DNA of 36,908 bases from Oscillospiraceae bacterium (GCA_015064845.1 SVRL01000017.1:1-36908); one strand, 5' to 3'; counted from the first letter of the stretch, positions 22,552-31,885 are shown. The notes: generated by a model from the sequence alone, not told the origin. Made by a program: numbers and translations.

Positions 22552-24606
22552 ATGCCTGAAAATTATAAAAAAACAAAACGGCGTGTATCTGCCGCAACCG
22601 TGATTTGCGCAGCGTTGGCGGTTATCGTATTGGGGATTTCTGCGATTTTGATGATGGAAACGGAAATTCCGCCCGCAACAATCATTTACAGCGCATTGGG
22701 AATCTATCTTTTTTCCTTGCTATGGGTTGCTGTGATTTCCATTATCCGTAACCGAATGGTAAAAGGAAATCTGGCGGATATCAAAAGCTCTGTTTTCGGA
22801 ACGATCTCATTCGGCTTCGTTCAGAATCTTCATATGCCTGTTTTGATCTGTGATGAAAAGGGTAAGATCGTTTGGTATAATGAAATTTTGCTTTCCGGAT
22901 ATAAATCCCGCGGGGTTTTATGCGGAAAATATGTTGACAGTATCTGTACGGAAACAATTGAAGCCATCGTCCAAAAGGGCGAAGAAGGATTGGAAGTTTC
23001 TTTTCTTTCGGACAGTTTCTTGATGAGTGAAAAAAACAATGTTGTTTTTTGTGCCAGAAGTTATAAGGCAATTTCCAAAAACAGAGTATATTACACAATT
23101 ATTTTTGAAGACATTACGGAAGTCAAAAATTTGAATCAGCGTCTCGTCGATGAAGAACCGATTATCGCTTATGCAATGATTGACAATCTGGATGAACTGA
23201 CACAATACGTTCAGGAATTTTACTCCGACACGGCACGCGAAGTGGAAAAAATTCTTCGCGACGAGATGGAAAAGGTTGGCGGTATCGTGCGTAATTACGG
23301 ACATAACAAGTTTTTGTTGGTGTTTGAAGCACAGCATCTTGCGACCTTTGAAAAAGAACGATTTTCAATTTTGGATACGATACACGAAATCCGTGTCGGC
23401 TCATCTGCAATTCCCATAACGCTTTCCATGGGTGTTGCCAAAATTAAGGGCAGTCTGTATGAAAAGGAGCGTGCTACACAAGCGGCTTTGGATATGGCAT
23501 TGCAAAGGGGCGGAGACCAGGTCGTTGTAAAGAGCCTCGGTAAATTTGAATTTTACGGAGGTAAGACCAAAACCGTTCAAAAACAGGACAAAGTCCGCGC
23601 ACGCGTGATTGCAACGGAATTGACATCTTTGGTCTCTGCTGCGGACAACGTGATTGTTATGGGGCACAAATACCCCGATTTCGATGCGTTTGCATCCTGT
23701 CTTGCGATTTTGCGTGTAGCAAGGCACTGCGGTGTAAAGGCGTTTATCGTTTGTGATAAGACGACGGCGGCATTGGCGCCTTGTTTCCGTAAAATTGAGG
23801 GAGATCCGGAATATGAAAACGTATTCGTAGACAAAACGGAAGCGCAGGATTTGATTCGCAGCGGTACGCTTGCCGTTGTCGTGGACGTTAATAACATTGA
23901 TTTTTGCGAAGCGCCCGACGTTGTGAATGCGGTCAGTGATGTTGTCGTTATCGACCACCACAGAAAAACTGCGGAATTTAAGATTCAACCCAAAATTTCC
24001 TATATTGAACCTGCCGCAAGTTCTGCCTCGGAATTGCTTTGTGAAATTTTGGAGCAGATCATTGATTCGAAAACTTTACCAAAGCTGGAAGCGGATTTCC
24101 TTTTGGCGGGTATCTTTTTGGATACCAAGAATTTTACGCATAATACGGGTATCCGTACGTTTTCTGCCGCCATGTATTTGCGCGGAGAAGGCGCAAATCC
24201 TCTCGATGCAAAAGCATTTTTCAATATGGATTTGGAAGATTTTCGATCGGAAGCAAGCTTTGAAACCAACGTTACCATCCATAAAGCTTCCATTGCTCTT
24301 GCCATCAACCGCAATGAAGACAATCCTCCGATTGCGCGTGTCAACGCTTCCAGAGCAGCTGACCGTCTTTTGAACGTGTCCGGTGTCAAAGCAAGTTTTG
24401 CGCTTTGCCGTATCGGAGGCTGCGTACACATTTCCGCGCGTTCCCAGGGAAAGATCAACGTGCAGTTGATTTTGGAAAAATTGGGCGGTGGCGGACATTT
24501 TGACTCTGCGGGTGCACAGATAAAGAATGCGACTATTGCAGAAGCGAAAAAATTGCTCGATAATGCGATAGAAGAATATTATATTGAAAATCACTATGTG
24601 GTCTAA
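22552..24606 (+). CDS. gdpP: cyclic-di-AMP phosphodiesterase GdpP
   Basis: Membrane enzyme that hydrolyses c-di-AMP, setting second-messenger levels for turgor, potassium and cell-wall control. The 684-residue protein has the full GdpP plan. Two N-terminal helices span about 15-35 and 43-65. A PAS-like region spans about 85-195. A degenerate GGDEF domain (about 205-330, no GGDEF sequence) follows. The DHH domain has GHKYPDFDAF (371-380), D445 and DHH (468-470). The DHHA1 domain has GGGGHFDSAGAQI near the C-terminus. All metal-binding residues expected for activity appear present. ATG with GGAAAGGA upstream. It follows the YybS-like gene as in Bacillus and ends in a strong terminator. Confidence 0.95.
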   Translation: MPENYKKTKRRVSAATVICAALAVIVLGISAILMMETEIPPATIIYSALGIYLFSLLWVAVISIIRNRMVKGNLADIKSSVFGTISFGFVQNLHMPVLICDEKGKIVWYNEILLSGYKSRGVLCGKYVDSICTETIEAIVQKGEEGLEVSFLSDSFLMSEKNNVVFCARSYKAISKNRVYYTIIFEDITEVKNLNQRLVDEEPIIAYAMIDNLDELTQYVQEFYSDTAREVEKILRDEMEKVGGIVRNYGHNKFLLVFEAQHLATFEKERFSILDTIHEIRVGSSAIPITLSMGVAKIKGSLYEKERATQAALDMALQRGGDQVVVKSLGKFEFYGGKTKTVQKQDKVRARVIATELTSLVSAADNVIVMGHKYPDFDAFASCLAILRVARHCGVKAFIVCDKTTAALAPCFRKIEGDPEYENVFVDKTEAQDLIRSGTLAVVVDVNNIDFCEAPDVVNAVSDVVVIDHHRKTAEFKIQPKISYIEPAASSASELLCEILEQIIDSKTLPKLEADFLLAGIFLDTKNFTHNTGIRTFSAAMYLRGEGANPLDAKAFFNMDLEDFRSEASFETNVTIHKASIALAINRNEDNPPIARVNASRAADRLLNVSGVKASFALCRIGGCVHISARSQGKINVQLILEKLGGGGHFDSAGAQIKNATIAEAKKLLDNAIEEYYIENHYVV

Positions 24607-24644
24607 AATGGAAACATCTACATATGATGCATAGTGAAACAGAA

Positions 24645-24677
24645 GGCTCAATTTCCCGAAAGGGAGATTGAGCTTTT
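24645..24677 (+). terminator. gdpP terminator
   Basis: GCTCAATTTCCC (24646-24657) pairs with GGGAGATTGAGC (24662-24673) over a GAAA tetraloop, then TTTT. Confidence 0.88.
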
Positions 24678-24750
24678 AAAATCGAAAAAAAGCAAGTGTA
24701 TTATGTAAAAAAGTCTAAATTTTTTGATTCGTATTCAAAAACTTCCTGAA

Positions 24751-24800
24751 TGCGACAGGCGAGAATGACATGTTTTTCATCACTTTTCCTGTATGCTGTA
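24751..24800 (+). promoter_or_regulatory. possible Spo0A-controlled promoter of spoIIE
   Basis: TGACAT (24766-24771) and TATGCT (24792-24797) are 20 bp apart, longer than normal. TGCGACA (24751-24757) is one base off the reverse complement of the 0A box TGTCGAA. Known: Bacillus spoIIE and spoIIG have sigma-A promoters with over-long spacers activated by Spo0A. The assignment here is tentative. Confidence 0.4.
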
Positions 24801-24829
24801 TATATACGGTAAAGGAAAGGAGATTAAAA

Positions 24830-27247
24830 ATGACAGACGAAAAATTGGATGAAAAAAATACGCAGACCACACTTAAAAAAGAAACACAGGCTATCACGAA
24901 AAGACCTGTTCAACCCAAACGGGGCAAACCGCCGTCCGAAAAGAAAAAAGGAGTTGGCAATATCATTTCGTCAGGTATGAGTTTTTGTCTCGGCTTTGTG
25001 TTTGGCGGTACGAAATTTCCTTTGAATACATATCCTTTGGGATGCGCGTTGGTGTCGGCGTTGCCGAGAAACACCGTTGCGGCAATGCTTGGAATTCTCG
25101 TCCGGACGATTTATCTGTATTCGCAGGGAATGGATATGCTTTTGCCGATTATTTGTTCTACGTCGCTTCTTGTCTGCCGTGTGGTTTTGAACGTTATTTT
25201 GTTTGGCAGAAGCAATCTGGTGCGCTTGCATCGCTTGCCGGATGCCATTTCCATGAAAATGTTGCTTTGCGCAATTTTTGTTTTCGGAATTTCTTTGGTC
25301 GATGTGATTTATGTCGGTGTAACGCCGTACGGAATGTTGCGCGCCGTGCTTCTGACGGTTGTTTCTGTTGCTTTTACATTATTGTTCAGCTTCTTTTTTG
25401 ATGAGGAATACCGTCACAATCCTGTTTTTGAAGCAGGATTCGGCGCACTGTGCTTTTCCGTTACGCTGGGAAGTTTGCCTTTTGTAATCGATGATTTTTC
25501 GATTGGGCTTGCCATTGCTTTTGCTATTACGCTCTATACGGGATTTTTGGGTGTGCCGACCAGAAGCGCTACCATCGGACTGCTTTGCGGAACGGTCAGC
25601 GGAGGATTTTTCGGACCTGTTTTTGCGCTGGCGGGTTTGGTTGCGGGAATTTTTTCCGATTCTTATGTATTGTTTGGCGGAATCGGTGCGCTTTTGGTTA
25701 CGCTTTGCAGTGTCCTGTATTTCGGTACGATGGAATCTATCATGGAAATTCTTCCCGAGCTTTCTTGCGCAGCGGCTGTCGTTACGTTTGCTACCATGCT
25801 TAAACTGTTGCCGAAAGATCGTTTCCCCGAATTTTCTTTTGTACCCGAAAAGGAAAATACAGCCTCTGTTTTGTGGACCAGGCATTGCGAGAGCGAGATG
25901 GAAAAACGCATGCTCGGACTTTCCAAAGCCATGGATTCTCTTTCCTGTATGGTGCAGGGATTATCCGAGCGTTTCCGCCGACCGAGCCCTGAAAAACTGA
26001 CGGAAAACAGTCTTGCGATATGGGAGGCGTATTGCAAGGACTGTCCGAATGAAAACAATTGTAAAGGTGTTTCGGAATTGGAAACGGAGAAGATCTCTGC
26101 AAAGCTTACGGCAGGATTGCTTTCGGGAACGAAAATGGATCGGGAACGGCTGTATGAAATCACGCGTATACGCTGTCCTCATCTGGAAGAATTGGCGTTG
26201 GAGATGAACGCTTTATCTGCGCAAATGATAGAAGATGCCATTCGGGACGATAAGACCAAGGTGTTTGCTTTGGACTATGAGATTATGTCCGAAATTTTTG
26301 CGGATATTGCCGCGAGAACCAAAGAAAGGAGAATTTCTGCGGATCGGGCGCTTTCCGATCGGCTCCGCAGAGCGTTTTATCGTGAGGGACTTCGCACAGA
26401 GCATGTTTGGGTTTGCGGAGATAGGAAGAAAACGGTTATTGTTACGGGAGAAGCGATTGCAAAAACAGAGCTTCGACCGCAGGAAATACGGTCGATTTGC
26501 GAGAGTATATGCTCTGCTCGATTCGGAAATCCGCAATTCGTATTAGAGGAAGGGAAAAGTGCTTTTATTTTGGAAACCTTGCCTTTATATAAGGCGGAAG
26601 CGGTTATGAAGCAAGTTCCCAAAAAAGGAGAGATCGTTTGCGGAGACAGCATTGCGGCCGCTTCAAGCGGAGAGGATTATTTTTATTGCTTTTTATGTGA
26701 TGGCATGGGAAGCGGGGAAGAAGCAGCGCTGACTTCCAAACTTTGCCGCGTTTTTCTTGAAAAAATGCTTGTTTGCGGAAATCCGAAATCCACCACGCTG
26801 GAAATGCTGAACAATTTGCTTTGCTCCCGTAATACGGAATGTTTTGCGACAGTGGATATTTGTGAGATCGATTTGGTTTACGGTGTGGCATCGTTTTTGA
26901 AAAGCGGAGCAATTCCTTCTTTCATTATGCGGGACGGGCATCTTTATAAAATTTCGGGCGGAAGTTTTCCGATCGGAATTTTGCCGCAGGTTTCTGCGGA
27001 GCATACGGATTTTGAGCTTTGTGACGGAGACGTGGTCGTTCTCTGTTCAGACGGTATTGTTTCCGATGCGGATGCCTTGGATGGCGAAGATGCCGTTCGC
27101 TTTTCGGACCTGCTCATACGGGAATGGACGGATGATCTGGAAGCATTGGCGGATAAGGTGCTGACGTATTCCTCAGATTTTTCCGTGCGGATGGACGATA
27201 TGACGATAGCTTTTCTGAGAATCACGCGAATAAATGAAAAAAGATAA
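24830..27247 (+). CDS. spoIIE: stage II sporulation protein E, PP2C-type serine phosphatase
   Basis: Dephosphorylates SpoIIAA to release sigma-F in the forespore and takes part in polar septation. It has 805 residues from the ATG at 24830, chosen because GAAAGGAG lies 9 bases upstream. A basic, Lys/Pro-rich cytoplasmic tail (1-55) precedes about ten membrane helices (to about residue 330). A central regulatory region contains a cysteine cluster (CKDCPNENNC). The PP2C domain (about 595-800) carries DGMGSG, with D624 as a metal ligand, and the later CSDGIVSD motif. The arrangement is that of genuine SpoIIE. This is the main evidence that the organism forms spores. No clear terminator follows; the region downstream is AT-rich. 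Confidence 0.95.
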   Translation: MTDEKLDEKNTQTTLKKETQAITKRPVQPKRGKPPSEKKKGVGNIISSGMSFCLGFVFGGTKFPLNTYPLGCALVSALPRNTVAAMLGILVRTIYLYSQGMDMLLPIICSTSLLVCRVVLNVILFGRSNLVRLHRLPDAISMKMLLCAIFVFGISLVDVIYVGVTPYGMLRAVLLTVVSVAFTLLFSFFFDEEYRHNPVFEAGFGALCFSVTLGSLPFVIDDFSIGLAIAFAITLYTGFLGVPTRSATIGLLCGTVSGGFFGPVFALAGLVAGIFSDSYVLFGGIGALLVTLCSVLYFGTMESIMEILPELSCAAAVVTFATMLKLLPKDRFPEFSFVPEKENTASVLWTRHCESEMEKRMLGLSKAMDSLSCMVQGLSERFRRPSPEKLTENSLAIWEAYCKDCPNENNCKGVSELETEKISAKLTAGLLSGTKMDRERLYEITRIRCPHLEELALEMNALSAQMIEDAIRDDKTKVFALDYEIMSEIFADIAARTKERRISADRALSDRLRRAFYREGLRTEHVWVCGDRKKTVIVTGEAIAKTELRPQEIRSICESICSARFGNPQFVLEEGKSAFILETLPLYKAEAVMKQVPKKGEIVCGDSIAAASSGEDYFYCFLCDGMGSGEEAALTSKLCRVFLEKMLVCGNPKSTTLEMLNNLLCSRNTECFATVDICEIDLVYGVASFLKSGAIPSFIMRDGHLYKISGGSFPIGILPQVSAEHTDFELCDGDVVVLCSDGIVSDADALDGEDAVRFSDLLIREWTDDLEALADKVLTYSSDFSVRMDDMTIAFLRITRINEKR

Positions 27248-27383
27248 CGGCGTACACCGAACAAGAAATCAAGCGATTTTTCAAAAAAAATCAAGCAATT
27301 GGTTCAAAATATACTTTTTAGCGGTATTTTTTTGAAAAAAACAAGAAATTCAAAGATTTTTGATTGAAATTTCAAAAAAAATA

Positions 27384-27412
27384 TTGCAATTTAGAAGAAT
27401 ATCTGTTATAAT
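27384..27412 (+). promoter_or_regulatory. promoter upstream of the pot leader
   Basis: TTGCAA (27384-27389) and TATAAT (27407-27412) with a 17-bp spacer. The stretch 27248-27383 before it is AT-rich, with two imperfect copies of an AACAAGAAAT-containing block at 27260 and 27340 and nothing else. Confidence 0.75.
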
Positions 27413-27418
27413 GCAATC

Positions 27419-27520
27419 GTGGATTTGGGACCTTTCCCGAAGGTTCTTTTCAAAATGATTTTTTGATATTGTTCACGGCACTTTTCAATGCACGGAAAAA
27501 ATTTTTTTCGTGCATTTTTT
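27419..27520 (+). ncRNA. candidate short RNA or attenuated leader upstream of potA
   Basis: Transcription from the promoter above would meet a strong intrinsic terminator about 100 nt later: AATGCACG (27487-27494) with CGTGCATT (27509-27516), then a T tract to 27520. The 5' part contains GGACCTT/AAGGTTC as a further hairpin (27435-27453). No open reading frame with a ribosome-binding site is seen. It is either a small RNA or a leader in which the terminator controls read-through into potABCD. I do not recognise a riboswitch class. Confidence 0.5.
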
Positions 27521-27740
27521 AGTCTGCGAGAATGCATTTCCGAAGCGTTACGTTATTTTGGAAGAGCTGATTTTACAGACTGAGGAAAGCGGCTATGATC
27601 CGCTATTAGGCTTGACGGGTTTTTCATCGTCCTGTGCGTAGTCGGTCCCTTGGGCAAGGGCGGGTGGCGCACACATTCAAAAAAGCGCGCGGAAGAAATT
27701 CTTTTGGTAAGTTTCGGATATTCCGCGGATATTCGCTTTT
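27521..27740 (+). promoter_or_regulatory. structured leader segment between the terminator and potA
   Basis: Successive helices are visible: AGTCTG/CAGACT (27521-27526 with 27576-27581); AGCGG/CCGCT (27588-27592 with 27600-27604); GACG/CGTC around 27614-27631; and TGTGCG/CGCACA (27633-27638 with 27668-27673), which encloses CCCTT-GGGC-AAGGG (27647-27660) with purine-rich internal loops. A final AAAAGCG/CGCTTTT pairing (27681-27687 with 27734-27740) precedes the potA ribosome-binding site. No promoter or known RNA family is recognised. The GC content is well above the flanks. Confidence 0.45.
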
Positions 27741-27765
27741 CATTTTGCAAGGGAAGGACTAAAAA

Positions 27766-28833
27766 ATGAACCAAAACAAAAAAGTATTTGAACTGAAGAA
27801 GATCGCGAAAAGCTTTGACGGCGATCAAATTTTGAAAGGCATTGATCTTGATATTCATGAAAAGGAATTTATTACTCTTCTGGGACCATCCGGTTGCGGA
27901 AAAACAACAACGCTCCGTATCATCGGCGGTTTTGTTACGCCCGATTCGGGAGATGTGCTTTTCCTCGGTAAAAAAATCAACAACGTACCGCCGTACAAGC
28001 GTAAAGTAAATACGGTATTTCAAAAATATGCATTGTTCCCTCATCTTGATGTTTTTGAAAACGTCGCATTCGGACTCCGTTTGGTCAAGACTCCCGAAAA
28101 AGAAATCGTAAAGCGCGTAAGAGAAATGCTCGCTCTGGTAAATCTTTCCGGCTTCGAAAGCCGCAAAGTGGATTTGCTTTCCGGCGGTCAGCAACAGCGC
28201 GTTGCCATTGCGCGTGCGCTTGTAAACCGTCCGAACGTATTGCTTCTGGACGAACCGCTCGGCGCATTGGATCTGAAACTCCGTAAGGAGATGCAGATCG
28301 AACTGAAAAAAATTCAGCAAAGCTTGGGAATTACCTTCGTTTTTGTTACTCATGACCAGGAAGAAGCCCTGACCATGAGCGATACGGTTGTTGTTATGAA
28401 CGAAGGCCGTATTCAACAGATCGGTACTCCTCAGGATATCTATAACGAGCCTGCCAATGCATTTACGGCAAGCTTTATCGGCGAAAGCAACATTATTCCC
28501 GGTATCATGCACAAGGATTGCCTTGTCGAATTTGCGGGAAGAAATTATGTGTGTGTCGACGGCGGTTTTGCAAAGGATGAACCCGTGGATATCGTTGTCC
28601 GTCCCGAAGACGTGGACATCGCTCCCGCTTCGAGCGAATTCCTTTGCGGAACAGTTAAATCGGTTATTTTCAAAGGTGTTCATTATGAAATGCACGTTGA
28701 CTGCAACGGAACGATGTGGCGTGTGCAATCCACCGACTTTACGCCTGCAGGCGCAACGGTCGGTTTGAAAATTACACCCGAAGATATTCATATTATGCAC
28801 CGCAGTTCGATTTACGGAGGTGATACCAATTGA
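27766..28833 (+). CDS. potA: spermidine/putrescine ABC transporter ATP-binding protein
   Basis: ATPase subunit of a polyamine importer, on the cytoplasmic face of the PotBC channel. It has 355 residues and starts after AAGGGAAGGA. The Walker A loop is GPSGCGKT (40-47), the Q-loop is in [12 protein letters not shown], the ABC signature is LSGGQQQR (138-145), the Walker B motif is LLLDEP (159-164), and the switch His lies in [11 protein letters not shown]-terminal TOBE-like regulatory domain (about 240-340) contains VVRPEDVDI. The stop overlaps the potB TTG start. First gene of potABCD; the long leader upstream suggests RNA-level control. Confidence 0.95.
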   Translation: MNQNKKVFELKKIAKSFDGDQILKGIDLDIHEKEFITLLGPSGCGKTTTLRIIGGFVTPDSGDVLFLGKKINNVPPYKRKVNTVFQKYALFPHLDVFENVAFGLRLVKTPEKEIVKRVREMLALVNLSGFESRKVDLLSGGQQQRVAIARALVNRPNVLLLDEPLGALDLKLRKEMQIELKKIQQSLGITFVFVTHDQEEALTMSDTVVVMNEGRIQQIGTPQDIYNEPANAFTASFIGESNIIPGIMHKDCLVEFAGRNYVCVDGGFAKDEPVDIVVRPEDVDIAPASSEFLCGTVKSVIFKGVHYEMHVDCNGTMWRVQSTDFTPAGATVGLKITPEDIHIMHRSSIYGGDTN

Positions 28834-29648
28834 AACTAAATGCAAAATGGACTTCCTACCCCTATATCATCTGGATGCTTCTTTTTACGATTATCCCGCT
28901 TTTCTTGATCGGTTATTTTGCGTTTACCGATGCGGAAGGAAGTTTTACTGTTGGTAATATAGAACAGGCTGTGAAATATATTCCCGCTTTGGTTAAAAGC
29001 GTTTCTTTGGCTGCTATTGCAACGGTACTTTGTCTGTTACTGGCGTATCCCTTTGCATTTGCGATGTCGCGCCTCAGTTTTGAACGTCAGAAGATGATGT
29101 CCATGCTCATCATGCTTCCGATGTGGATGAATTTCCTTCTTCGTACTTATGCATGGCAGGCGATTCTGGAAGATAACGGTGTTATCAACACGATTCTGAC
29201 GAGCGTGGGACTTTCTTCCGTGAAACTCATCAATACATCCGGCGCGGTTGTGATGGGTATGATCTATAACTATATTCCTTTTATGATCCTTCCGTTGTAT
29301 TCCGTGATGACCAAAATCGATAAAAGTGTTTTGGAGGCGGCAAGCGATTTGGGCGCGGGATTTTTCTCCACGCTTTACCGCGTGATTCTTCCTCTCAGTA
29401 TGCCAGGCATTGTTTCCGGTACAACGATGGTTTTTGTTCCTGCGGTCAGCACATTCGTTATCAGCGGTATGCTCGGCGGGGTGAATAACTATTTGATCGG
29501 CGACTTGATTGAAACGCAGTTTCTTGGAAATTCCTATGATTTGAATTGTGGATCGGCAACCTCACTTCTTTTGATGGTTGTTGTTTTGATTACGATGGCA
29601 ATTTTCAATCATTTCAGTGATGAAGATGCAGAGGAGGCTTTGGTATGA
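28830..29648 (+). CDS. potB: spermidine/putrescine ABC transporter permease
   Basis: Membrane permease of the polyamine importer, 272 residues, with about six helices. The start is a TTG at 28830 with GGAGGTGAT seven bases upstream; it overlaps the potA stop by four bases, so the two are coupled. The cytoplasmic EAA loop that docks on PotA is seen as [20 protein letters not shown], followed by the conserved PGI. Early helices contain [19 protein letters not shown], and the family motif [12 protein letters not shown] is present. The alternative of another cation/solute specificity in the same transporter family is less likely given the complete potABCD order. Confidence 0.93.
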   Translation: MKLNAKWTSYPYIIWMLLFTIIPLFLIGYFAFTDAEGSFTVGNIEQAVKYIPALVKSVSLAAIATVLCLLLAYPFAFAMSRLSFERQKMMSMLIMLPMWMNFLLRTYAWQAILEDNGVINTILTSVGLSSVKLINTSGAVVMGMIYNYIPFMILPLYSVMTKIDKSVLEAASDLGAGFFSTLYRVILPLSMPGIVSGTTMVFVPAVSTFVISGMLGGVNNYLIGDLIETQFLGNSYDLNCGSATSLLLMVVVLITMAIFNHFSDEDAEEALV

Positions 29649-30448
29649 CGAACGGCAGAAAAAGACTTTCGGGAATTTATATGGCGCTCATGCTGCTTTT
29701 CCTCTATTTACCGATTTTCGTTTTGATTGCTTTTTCCTTTAACTCAACGAAGGGATATTCCTGGACCGGTTTTTCTCTGAAGTGGTATATAGAACTTTTT
29801 TCAAATGAATTGATTCTCGATTCATTGAAAAATACCCTGATTGTTGCTGCGGTGGCTTCCGTTTTGGCAACGATTCTCGGCGCGGGTGCAGCCATCGGTG
29901 TTTTTTCCATGAAAAATAAAGCAATGAAGGGCGCAATCAAAAACGTAACGAATTTACCTTTGCTCAGTCCGGAAATCGTTATGGGTATTTCACTTATGCT
30001 CCTGTTTTCGTTTGCCAGAATGTCAGGCGGCTTTGCAACCTTGATTATCTCTCACATTTCGTTTTGTGTTCCTTCGGTATTTCTTTCGATTTTGCCGAAA
30101 CTCCGCCAAATGAACGGAAGCTTGTATGAAGCTGCTTTGGATCTTGGTTGTACGCCTTCCAAAGCGTTTATGAAAGTGGTTCTTCCGGAAATTATGCCGG
30201 GTATCATTACCGGCTTTTTGATGGCGTTTACATATTCCTTGGACGATTTCGTTATCAGTTATTTTACGGCAGGTAACGTTCAAACGCTTTCTATTACCAT
30301 TTATTCCATGGTTAAAAAGCGTGTCAGCCCGGAAATCAACGCGCTTTCGACGATTCTTTTCGTAATCGTACTTTTGATTTTGCTTTTCACAAACGTGAGA
30401 TCCATCAAAAAGGAACGCGCAATGGAAAAGAAAATGATGAAAAATTAA
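29645..30448 (+). CDS. potC: spermidine/putrescine ABC transporter permease
   Basis: Second permease subunit, 267 residues, about six membrane helices. It overlaps potB by ATGA. The first helix ends with the family motif FLYLPIFVLIAFSFN, and the EAA loop is EAALDLGCTPSKAFMKVVLP followed by PGI. FTYSLDDFVISYFTAG near the C-terminal part is strongly conserved in PotC. The basic C-terminal tail is cytoplasmic. Translation is coupled to potB and the potD start follows 18 bases after its stop. Confidence 0.94.
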   Translation: MTNGRKRLSGIYMALMLLFLYLPIFVLIAFSFNSTKGYSWTGFSLKWYIELFSNELILDSLKNTLIVAAVASVLATILGAGAAIGVFSMKNKAMKGAIKNVTNLPLLSPEIVMGISLMLLFSFARMSGGFATLIISHISFCVPSVFLSILPKLRQMNGSLYEAALDLGCTPSKAFMKVVLPEIMPGIITGFLMAFTYSLDDFVISYFTAGNVQTLSITIYSMVKKRVSPEINALSTILFVIVLLILLFTNVRSIKKERAMEKKMMKN

Positions 30449-30466
30449 ACAGAGAGGCATTTACAG

Positions 30467-31693
30467 ATGAAAAAAATAATTTCTGTTTTTCTTTGTGTGC
30501 TTTTGATTTTGTCTTCTTTAGTGTTCTGCGTTTCGGCTGATGAGGCCTATGCATACGATGAAGAATATTATTCTAAATTCAAAGGACAAAATATTACACT
30601 TTACGTATATAACTGGGGTGAATATATCGCTGACGGTTCGGATGAAACGATGGATGTGATTGCGGAATTTGAAGCACTGACAGGAATTCAGGTGGAATAT
30701 ACAACGTTTGATACCAACGAAGGTCTTTACTCCAAATTGCAAAGCGGAAGCGCATATTACGATATTATCATTCCTTCGGATTATATGATTTCCCGTATGG
30801 CGCAGGGCGGTATGCTGGAAAAACTCAATTATGAAAACATTCCGAATTTTGGAAAATATGTGGATGAAGTTTTTAAAAATCCGGATTATGATCCCAATCA
30901 GGAGTACAGCGTTCCTTATACATGGGGAACCGTCGGATTGATCTATAATTCAAAATATGTGACGGAACCTGTGGACAGTTGGGATTTGCTTTGGGACGAA
31001 AAATACAGCGGAAAAATTTTGATGGTCTCCAACTCCAGAGATGCATTCGGCATTGCGCTGAAAAGACTTGGTTACTCCATGAATACGGAAAATCCTGAGG
31101 AAATCCGCGAAGCGGCAGAAAGTCTGAAAGCGCAAAAAGACGTTGTTCAGGCATACGTTATGGACCAGATTTTTGATAAGATGGTAGAAGAAAATGCATG
31201 GATTGCTCCGTATTATGCGGGGGATTATCTTACCATGAGCGAAACGAATGAAGATCTTGAATTTGTTTTTCCCAAGGAAGGATTCAATCAGTTTGTGGAT
31301 GCTATGTGCATTCCCAAAGGTTGCAAAAATCAGGAAGCTGCTGAAATGTTCATCAACTTTATGTGTGAACCTAAGGTTTCTGCAGAAAATCTCGGTTATA
31401 TCGGATATTCCACACCGATTTCCGCAGCAAAGGATTTGATGGATGAAGAAATGACGTCCAATGCAATTGCTTATCCGAGTGATGAAATTCTGAAGAACAG
31501 CGAAACCTACAGCAATCTTTCCGATGAAGCAAATAAGTTGATGGATGACTTGTGGATTGAGGTTCGCATCGGAACCTTGACGGCAGGATTTTGGGTTACG
31601 GTTGCTTTTCTTGCGGCGGGTATTACCGCGCTCTGTATTTTGCAGATGTACAGAAAGAGAAAAAGATTGGTTGCGCGTAATGCAGTAAAATAA
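30467..31693 (+). CDS. potD: spermidine/putrescine-binding protein with C-terminal membrane anchor
   Basis: Extracellular polyamine receptor of the importer, 408 residues. It has a signal peptide of about 24-29 residues (MKKIISVFLCVLLILSSLVF...). The mature part begins with the PotD-type LYVYNWGEYI, then YDIIIPSDYMI, VPYTWGTVGLIYN, WDLLWDEKY and NAWIAPYYAGDYL, the binding-site regions of PotD. Anchoring is unusual: no valid lipobox precedes the signal-region Cys (the residue before it is Phe). Instead a hydrophobic helix near the C-terminus (GFWVTVAFLAAGITALCILQ) is followed by a basic tail, which would tether it from the C-terminal end. Last gene of the operon, with a terminator hairpin after it. 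Confidence 0.94.
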   Translation: MKKIISVFLCVLLILSSLVFCVSADEAYAYDEEYYSKFKGQNITLYVYNWGEYIADGSDETMDVIAEFEALTGIQVEYTTFDTNEGLYSKLQSGSAYYDIIIPSDYMISRMAQGGMLEKLNYENIPNFGKYVDEVFKNPDYDPNQEYSVPYTWGTVGLIYNSKYVTEPVDSWDLLWDEKYSGKILMVSNSRDAFGIALKRLGYSMNTENPEEIREAAESLKAQKDVVQAYVMDQIFDKMVEENAWIAPYYAGDYLTMSETNEDLEFVFPKEGFNQFVDAMCIPKGCKNQEAAEMFINFMCEPKVSAENLGYIGYSTPISAAKDLMDEEMTSNAIAYPSDEILKNSETYSNLSDEANKLMDDLWIEVRIGTLTAGFWVTVAFLAAGITALCILQMYRKRKRLVARNAVK

Positions 31694-31700
31694 AAAGTGT

Positions 31701-31735
31701 TCGGACGGTTTGTTAAGCAAACCGTCCGATTATTT
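31701..31735 (+). terminator. pot operon terminator
   Basis: TCGGACGGTTTG (31701-31712) pairs with CAAACCGTCCGA (31718-31729), then TTATTT. The stem is strong, the T tract is interrupted. Confidence 0.75.
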
Positions 31736-31856
31736 AAAATGATTGAAGTTGATTTATTGCCAAAAAGATTTTTTCTTCTTGAAAATGGCGATAATAGGGC
31801 TTTAGTGGGATTTTATAAAAAATTGAGGAAAAAATAAAGGAATTGTAAAATTCCGC

Positions 31857-31885
31857 TTGACGAAACCAAAGAAAATGTGTATCAT
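31857..31885 (+). promoter_or_regulatory. promoter of the AI-2E/PerM-family gene
   Basis: TTGACG (31857-31862) and TATCAT (31880-31885) with 17-bp spacing. Confidence 0.7.

Noticed and set aside
27260-27380. Repeats around AACAAGAAAT downstream of spoIIE
   Set aside because: Two imperfect AT-rich copies 80 bases apart, too simple to treat as a defined element.
27521-27740. 6S RNA, RNase P RNA or SRP RNA in the pot leader
   Set aside because: Short motifs such as GAGGAAAG occur, but the conserved cores of these RNAs are missing and the size does not fit RNase P.
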